Source: Ascidiaceihabitans sp047624005 (GTDB lineage Bacteria; Pseudomonadota; Alphaproteobacteria; Rhodobacterales; Rhodobacteraceae). Taken from it: DNA of 10,179 bases. A program made the translations under genes and the position numbers. Where the stretch lies: the NCBI GenBank assembly GCA_047624005.1, contig JBLHPE010000090.1, forward strand, positions 1 through 10,179, given 5' to 3'. Positions 5,508 through 10,179 of the stretch are shown piece after piece (the stretch's first letter is position 1; every line of letters begins with the position of its first letter). Under the pieces are notes generated by a model. It ran no database searches. It was given only the letters and a program-made list of their open reading frames with translations, and was not told the origin of the DNA.

Positions 5508-7862
5508 TTACGAACGCGGGCGCTCTTTTGTCGGGTCAAACGCGGCAAGGTCAGGGCGCACTTCTGCTGGTAATCGCTTTTGATGCCCATCTAACTTGCC
5601 AATTTCCAAAGCCGTGCCCGCAGCGGCGTACGCTACATCAACCCGCGCCATTGCGATATTCTTGCCCAACAACGGGGACCGTATGGCAGAGGTGACTTCG
5701 CCCACTTGCGCCCGCCCCACATGGATACAATCACCGTGCCCCACGTCGACAGCACTGTCGATATCTAGGCCCACTAGTTTTTTCTGCGGATGTTCTTTGC
5801 GCCGGATCAACGCATCACGCCCGATGAAATCATCGGTCTTTGATTTAAGCGGAACGGTGAACCCGATGCCTGCCTCAAACGGATCAGTCTGGTCGCTAAA
5901 ATCATAGCCTGCAAAGATCAGACCAGCCTCGACCCGCACCATATCAAGCGCATCTAAACCCATTGGCTTAAGACCATAGTCTTTGCCTGTCTCCCAAATC
6001 GCGTTAAAAATCTCTTCGCAATCTTTCGGATGGCAGAGCACTTCATACCCCAACTCGCCTGTATAACCTGTGCGAGACAGGACAAACGCAGTGCCCGTTT
6101 CACTGTGTAGACGCGCAGGCGTGTGGCGGAACCAACCAAGCTGGTCGAATTCTGGATTGTGTGGTGCCGTCCAAACAAGGTTTCGAAGCAGATCTCGGGA
6201 TTTTGGCCCTTGCACCGCGACATTGTGCAGTTGGTCGGTGGACGAACGAACAAGGACGTTGAGCCCCAGTTTTTCGGCCTGTTCACGGATCCATTCGCCA
6301 CCGTAATCCGAACCACCAATCCAGCGGAAGTTGTCTTTGTCCAAACGGAACACAGTGCCATCGTCGATCATTCCACCATGCTCGTAACACATGGCCGTAT
6401 AGACAACCGCGCCAATTGCCAGCGTCTTCATATTGCGGGTGAAGACGTATTGGCACAATGCCTCGGCGTCTGGGCCCGTTATCTCAAACTTACGCAAAGG
6501 CGACAGATCGGTGATCACGCAATCCTGACGACAGGCGTGATATTCTTCAATCGGACCTGTTTCGGCGAAACAACTGGCCAACCAGTAGCCATTATATTCG
6601 ACAAAGTTGCGGGTATGTTTGGCGAGTTGATCGTGGAAGCCGGTTTGTTTGGTCATTTTAAGCTCTGCTTCAGGGGTTGGTCGGTAGGCGACGGAGCGTT
6701 GGAATTTTTCGACGCCCGAATAAGTTCGGACGTGAATGTCGGTGGGGTTCCAGCCATTTGCCGCTGTCGTGTCGTCGGGACATGCGGAGGACACGCAGAT
6801 GATATCAGTCAGCGCGCGCAACAAAACGTAGTCGCCCGGCCGTGACCAAGGTTCATCCGAATACATGACGCCGTGTTCATCAAGGCTGGTGTTGAAAAAG
6901 AAGTTGATAGCCATCCACCCACGTCTTGACGCGACGCCATAATCTTTCAGCGCGTTGTTGAAATTCGTTGAACAGTTTGGGTGACCTGGATAGCCCATGT
7001 CGTTGTAATATTTTTCCGAACACGCCATCGCAAACGCATCGTGACGCCCGCATGTGTCTTGGACAACCTCGACCAATGGCAACATTTCTTGATCGTAATA
7101 CTTCGCATGCAACCCTGGCATTGGATAGGCGTGGCCCATCAAAGTACGGGTCGTCGTCACATCCAAAGCGTGCTCGATCCCCTTGTCCAGTTTGCGGGCG
7201 GAAAAACACTCGAAATCCGAACACTGGCGCCCGTCAACATCGAGTATCTGAATGTAGTCGCCCGCTTTGACGAAGTACGACTCTGCGGTTTGCGTGTGAA
7301 TTCGGATGCTTTGTAACGGGTCAGCGATTGGGGGCGGCAGCTCAAACCCTATGCGGGTTTTGATAATCGCACGTTTGATCATAACCGTCAGCGATGTGGT
7401 GGTGTTCTGCCTTTCATGATCCATCGGATCACCCGGTGCTGCTACAATGATTGCGCCGTCACTTTCAGCACGGAGTGTTTCATTGGCGTTGGCGCGCGTG
7501 TCTGCGTCAAACAAACGAATAGCCTGGGCATTGGCCGCGTCAAATCCACGTGCATCCAGCCCCATGCGCATCCCACGCAAAGATTGGTTGTTCGAGCTCA
7601 GCAATGCCCGTAGGCCATCCGCTTGTGTAGTTTCAATACCAGTGAATATACTAGGTTTTGTTGCAATAAGTTCGCATATCTGTCCGCCTTCGTCGTTGGT
7701 TATGGTGATCTGATCACCCACCTCCACTTGAACAAGGATCGCACCTGACCCTTCAACAACATAGCGTTCATGACCCGCAGGCAGCGAGAACTGGCTTGGC
7801 AGGTAAATTTTGCTGGGACGCGGCGGACCCGGCTGAACCTTGGCATAAACATTATCAAGCAT
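5508..7862 (-). CDS. tdm: Trimethylamine N-oxide demethylase (DUF1989 + GcvT)
   Basis: Tdm converts TMAO to dimethylamine and formaldehyde (EC 4.1.2.32) in the cytoplasm. The 784-residue length and domain order match the family. Residues about 30-175 are a first barrel-like region (YVVEGSGAILVQVEVGDQIT). Residues about 190-390 are the DUF1989 domain, starting at YFVKAGDYIQILDVDG. Residues about 409-784 are a GcvT domain with HGGMIDD near 495-501, QGP at 551-553, RTGYTGELGYE at 597-607 and a C-terminal barrel from about 692. Probable zinc-ligand cysteines, from DUF1989 motifs, are Cys271 (DTCGR), Cys297 (HPNC) and Cys361 (SSACPDD); this assignment is by motif. The fused GcvT domain would pass formaldehyde to tetrahydrofolate. 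The ATG is kept although its Shine-Dalgarno is weak: GAAGG (7875-7879) is 12 bases upstream. The upstream gap with two repeat structures suggests that tdm starts a regulated transcript running into dmmDABC. Confidence 0.9.
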   Translation of the reverse strand: MLDNVYAKVQPGPPRPSKIYLPSQFSLPAGHERYVVEGSGAILVQVEVGDQITITNDEGGQICELIATKPSIFTGIETTQADGLRALLSSNNQSLRGMRMGLDARGFDAANAQAIRLFDADTRANANETLRAESDGAIIVAAPGDPMDHERQNTTTSLTVMIKRAIIKTRIGFELPPPIADPLQSIRIHTQTAESYFVKAGDYIQILDVDGRQCSDFECFSARKLDKGIEHALDVTTTRTLMGHAYPMPGLHAKYYDQEMLPLVEVVQDTCGRHDAFAMACSEKYYNDMGYPGHPNCSTNFNNALKDYGVASRRGWMAINFFFNTSLDEHGVMYSDEPWSRPGDYVLLRALTDIICVSSACPDDTTAANGWNPTDIHVRTYSGVEKFQRSVAYRPTPEAELKMTKQTGFHDQLAKHTRNFVEYNGYWLASCFAETGPIEEYHACRQDCVITDLSPLRKFEITGPDAEALCQYVFTRNMKTLAIGAVVYTAMCYEHGGMIDDGTVFRLDKDNFRWIGGSDYGGEWIREQAEKLGLNVLVRSSTDQLHNVAVQGPKSRDLLRNLVWTAPHNPEFDQLGWFRHTPARLHSETGTAFVLSRTGYTGELGYEVLCHPKDCEEIFNAIWETGKDYGLKPMGLDALDMVRVEAGLIFAGYDFSDQTDPFEAGIGFTVPLKSKTDDFIGRDALIRRKEHPQKKLVGLDIDSAVDVGHGDCIHVGRAQVGEVTSAIRSPLLGKNIAMARVDVAYAAAGTALEIGKLDGHQKRLPAEVRPDLAAFDPTKERPRS

Positions 7863-7893
7863 AGTATGGTTCGACCTTCGAAGAATTGGTTTT

Positions 7894-7915
7894 TAGGGTT
7901 AACTGGCTAACCCTA
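7894..7915. promoter_or_regulatory. 8-bp inverted repeat in the tdm leader
   Basis: TAGGGTTA (7894-7901) and TAACCCTA (7908-7915) are perfect complements around a 6-base centre. The structure ends 31 bases before the tdm ATG, in an otherwise A/T-rich leader. It may be an operator for a dimeric regulator or a 5' stem-loop of the tdm mRNA. It is not a terminator for the permease transcript, because the minus strand carries AAAAA, not T, after it. Confidence 0.55.
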
Positions 7916-7954
7916 TGAAAATAGAAAGATAAGAAGGTTGGCACGCCTTTACGC

Positions 7955-7983
7955 CACGACAACCAATGACAGCACACGACAAC
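7955..7983. promoter_or_regulatory. Two 9-bp direct repeats with 20-bp period upstream of tdm
   Basis: CACGACAAC occurs at 7955-7963 and again at 7975-7983, so GTTGTCGTG is repeated on the coding strand. The start-to-start distance is exactly 20 bp, close to two helical turns, which puts both copies on the same face of the DNA. They lie about 93-121 bp upstream of the tdm ATG. I find no good sigma-70 -35/-10 pair nearby, which would suit an activator-dependent promoter. The binding protein is unknown and is not encoded in this window. Confidence 0.5.
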
Positions 7984-8020
7984 TAGACACATCAACTTTG
8001 GCTCATGCAGCGACATCTGT

Positions 8021-10081
8021 TTATTTTAACCCCAGTTGTGAACTGCGATCTTTCGCCCAGCGGGTGATCAGATGATCGACAGTCAATCCAATGAAGGCAA
8101 CGCACAGACCAAGCATCAGGCCGTTGCCGATACCTTGCTTGTCAGACAGTGCTTTTAGGATGTACTGACCCAAGTCCTCGGTCCCGATCATCGCGCCAAT
8201 GATAACCATAAACAGTGCGAAAATGACCGTTTGGTTCACGCCCAACATGATGTGTGGAAATGCAAGTGGCAGTTCGATCTTTGTCCACCGCTGCAGTTTT
8301 GTGACGCCTGACATCATTCCTGCATCTAGCAAGTGTTGTGGCACATTGCGGATACCTTCAATGGTGTATCGGGTGGCAGGGATTGTTGCGTAGATGACCA
8401 CGGCCATTAAAACAGACGTGTCCGTGACGCCAAACAACATGATAACGGGGATCAGATAGATGAAGGACGGAAAGGTTTGGAAGGTGTCACAAACCAAAAG
8501 CGCCACTTTAGAGGCCCGTTGTGATTGCGCGCAAAGTGACCCGATGATTAGGCCAAGGCTTACTGAAACGATCACGCCAAACGACGCCATATAAGCCGTG
8601 ATCAAAGCACGATCCCACCATTCGGTCAGCGCAATAAACAACAAGAAGCTGCCAACCGTAAGGGCAGAACGGATACCGCCTATGATATATCCAACGCCCA
8701 TAACCAGCAAGAACGTGGCGCTGACAGGCATGGCAAGATATGCCTTTTTCATTGGCTGCAATACGTTGACGATCAATCCACGATTAAAACCTTGTAGGCC
8801 TGCATACCAGTTTTCGACCATCCAATCGACACCGCCTTGCCAGAACCATTCCGTCGTGATGCCTTTTGAATGTGGGATCAAGTAAAGGTAATTAATCCCC
8901 TCGCCAAAGATCTGCTTTCCGATGACAGCAATGACAATACACACCAAGAACACACCAAGGAAAACTAACAAGTAGATGTGGCGTTGTGCAAAGCTAAGAT
9001 CTGCGAAATAGTCAGTCTGTTTGTTTGCCCATGCGAGCGAAAGCTTGTCCAGAACAACGGCGATTAGAACGATACAAATACCCAACTCCAACGCCAAACC
9101 GATCCGCAAACCGTTCAGGGCCAGTAACAAGTTATAACCAAGCCCTTTGGCACCAATGAACGACGCAATCACCGCCATCGCAAGGCATTGCATGATAACT
9201 TGGTTGACGCCGATCAAGATATCACGACGTGCAGTCGGCACGATAACGCGGAACAGAGTTTGACGGGTGGTACAACCGCTCATCAAACCTGCTTCAACCA
9301 CTTCTAGCGGCACTTTTTTCATACCCAACAAGGTCAAGCGGATCATGGGTGGAGTGGCAAAAATGACGGTCGCAATTGCGCCAGCATGGTCACCAACACC
9401 AAAAAACACGGTGACGGGCACAAGATATGAAAAGTGTGGCATTGTTTGTGCAACGTTCAGCAGCGGCATCAAGGCTGACTCAACCGCCCGACTTTTGAAC
9501 GCAAGGACACCGAAACATAGACCCAACAAGATCGACAAAGGTGCAGCGACCAGAACAAACGACAGCGTTTGCATCGCCGGTTCCCACTGTCCGAATACCG
9601 AAATATAAGTCAGTGCCACGCCCGCCAGCGCCGCAAGCCCCCTGCCTTTTAATGCATAACCCAAAATCATCGCGCCAGTGGTCACAACCGTCCAAGGTAA
9701 TGCGGGCCAAACTGCCCAGGGGTTGTCGCGTACAAAATCCCAGCTGGTGAAAAAGACGATGGTCTTTCGACCGCCAATAAGGAACTCGCGGATAAATTCG
9801 ATCAGAACCAGAACGGCACCTGAGAAGCCACGTGTAATTTCACGCAATAGGGCGGATGTCTCATAGTCATCAAGATCTGGATCATAGATTTCGACAGGCA
9901 TGAAGTCGAACATCAGAAATTCGGCAAAGTCATTGATCCATCCCGGCAACCAAGCAATGAGCGAAGGAAACCGCCATAGATAATTACCCTCATTCTGAGG
10001 AACCAAAGCCACCAACAGAAAGAACGCGACCAACAGTCCACCAAAAGATGTTAGTTTGGGGTGGTGTCTCATGAAGTCCAT
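8021..10081 (-). CDS. tmoW: TMAO ABC transporter permease, tandem double ProW-type protein
   Basis: This is an inner-membrane permease of the glycine betaine/proline-type ABC importers, here probably specific for TMAO because tdm lies directly downstream. The 686-residue protein is two ProW-like units in tandem. Unit 1 has its transmembrane domain at about 170-350, with AQTMPHFSYLVPV (211-223) and the ATPase-contact EAA-type loop at 262-283 (VEAGLMSG...IVP). Unit 2 has its domain at about 490-675, with FQTFPSFIYLIPV (534-546) and a loop at 584-605 (LDAGMMSG...LP). The two copies align with an offset of 322 residues. Each unit has its own N-terminal region, with a first membrane segment near 12-28 and another at about 368-388. 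One polypeptide can therefore supply both halves of the pore. The start is 6 bases behind the preceding stop, with GGGAG 9 bases upstream. If the substrate guess is wrong, it remains a quaternary-amine-type permease. Confidence 0.85.
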   Translation of the reverse strand: MDFMRHHPKLTSFGGLLVAFFLLVALVPQNEGNYLWRFPSLIAWLPGWINDFAEFLMFDFMPVEIYDPDLDDYETSALLREITRGFSGAVLVLIEFIREFLIGGRKTIVFFTSWDFVRDNPWAVWPALPWTVVTTGAMILGYALKGRGLAALAGVALTYISVFGQWEPAMQTLSFVLVAAPLSILLGLCFGVLAFKSRAVESALMPLLNVAQTMPHFSYLVPVTVFFGVGDHAGAIATVIFATPPMIRLTLLGMKKVPLEVVEAGLMSGCTTRQTLFRVIVPTARRDILIGVNQVIMQCLAMAVIASFIGAKGLGYNLLLALNGLRIGLALELGICIVLIAVVLDKLSLAWANKQTDYFADLSFAQRHIYLLVFLGVFLVCIVIAVIGKQIFGEGINYLYLIPHSKGITTEWFWQGGVDWMVENWYAGLQGFNRGLIVNVLQPMKKAYLAMPVSATFLLVMGVGYIIGGIRSALTVGSFLLFIALTEWWDRALITAYMASFGVIVSVSLGLIIGSLCAQSQRASKVALLVCDTFQTFPSFIYLIPVIMLFGVTDTSVLMAVVIYATIPATRYTIEGIRNVPQHLLDAGMMSGVTKLQRWTKIELPLAFPHIMLGVNQTVIFALFMVIIGAMIGTEDLGQYILKALSDKQGIGNGLMLGLCVAFIGLTVDHLITRWAKDRSSQLGLK

Positions 10082-10087
10082 GATGAC

Positions 10088-10179
10088 CTACTCCCGCGCT
10101 TCAGGAACATCGTCATGGCTGAACAAAATGTGCAGCATCTTGGCACAATGCACCGACCCGATGACATTGTCGTTCTTGT
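10088..10179 (-). CDS. tmoV: 3' end of probable TMAO ABC transporter ATP-binding subunit (partial)
   Basis: Only the last 29 complete codons before TAG (10088-10090) are present; the gene continues beyond the right edge. The tail reads KNDNVIGSVHCAKMLHIL and then a short acidic end finishing in PEARE. NVIGSVHCAKML resembles the closing strand and helix of a CBS-type domain (VIGxVxxxxLL), which ends many ProV-type ATPases. No Walker or signature motif is within view, so the family call rests on this weak similarity and on position: the stop is 6 bases before the start of the permease, and the order binding protein - ATPase - permease is described for tmoXVW. Confidence 0.55.
   Translation of the reverse strand, partial: KNDNVIGSVHCAKMLHILFSHDDVPEARE

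Noticed and set aside
6123..6845. 240-codon open frame on the plus strand
   Set aside because: It is entirely antisense to the conserved DUF1989/GcvT part of tdm and is a shadow of its codon pattern.
7863..8020. A sigma-70 promoter for tdm
   Set aside because: Candidate boxes such as TTGTCG and TATCTT do not have acceptable spacing, so no promoter is called.
1..10179. tRNA genes, CRISPR repeats, intact insertion sequences
   Set aside because: No cloverleaf-type TTCGA arm with acceptor pairing, no evenly spaced repeat series and no transposase frame with paired ends were found by eye.

Overview
The window looks like a stretch of a marine Roseobacter-group alphaproteobacterium (Rhodobacteraceae). 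The basis is the gene set, a trimethylamine N-oxide (TMAO) transporter, TMAO demethylase and dimethylamine (DMA) monooxygenase in one run. This arrangement is known from roseobacters and relatives, and the codon use is moderately GC-rich. The genus is not identified, and all assignments rest on motif reading and family memory, not on a search.

Layout: every intact gene is on the minus strand, so transcription runs from high to low coordinates. It begins at the right edge with the 3' end of a probable ATPase subunit gene (tmoV-like, 10088-10179). Next is a 686-residue double ProW-type permease (tmoW-like, 8021-10081). A 158-bp intergenic region (7863-8020) follows, the only substantial non-coding gap in the catabolic part. 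It holds a 9-bp direct repeat with an exact 20-bp period and an 8-bp inverted repeat close to the next start codon. Then come tdm (5508-7862), dmmD (4298-5446), dmmA (3631-4242), dmmB (2648-3634) and dmmC (1575-2651). dmmA/dmmB and dmmB/dmmC each overlap by ATGA. dmmD and dmmA are separated by 55 bp containing a perfect 9-bp stem-loop with a competing third arm.

How the genes work together: TmoV/TmoW, with a binding protein presumably encoded just outside the window, import TMAO. Tdm splits TMAO into DMA and formaldehyde through its DUF1989 zinc region, and its C-terminal GcvT domain can pass the one-carbon unit to tetrahydrofolate. DmmABC then oxidatively demethylates DMA to monomethylamine. 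DmmB (FMN, NAD(P)H, [2Fe-2S]) feeds electrons to the haem subunit DmmC, DmmA is the small CxxC...CxxC subunit, and DmmD, a second GcvT-family protein, probably captures the second formaldehyde. Genes for using monomethylamine (gmaS, mgs/mgd) and for TMA oxidation (tmm) are not in the window.

Left of dmmC, positions 1-1574 contain no intact recognisable gene. The stretch looks like decayed or accessory DNA. It has one protein-like minus-strand frame broken by in-frame TAG codons (786-1163), one short GC-rich open frame of unknown nature (357-563), a terminator-like hairpin and a few short inverted repeats. I found no tRNA, rRNA, CRISPR array or intact insertion sequence. The strongest candidates for something new are the regulatory structure in front of tdm, the three-arm RNA structure between dmmD and dmmA, and the broken frame at 786-1163.
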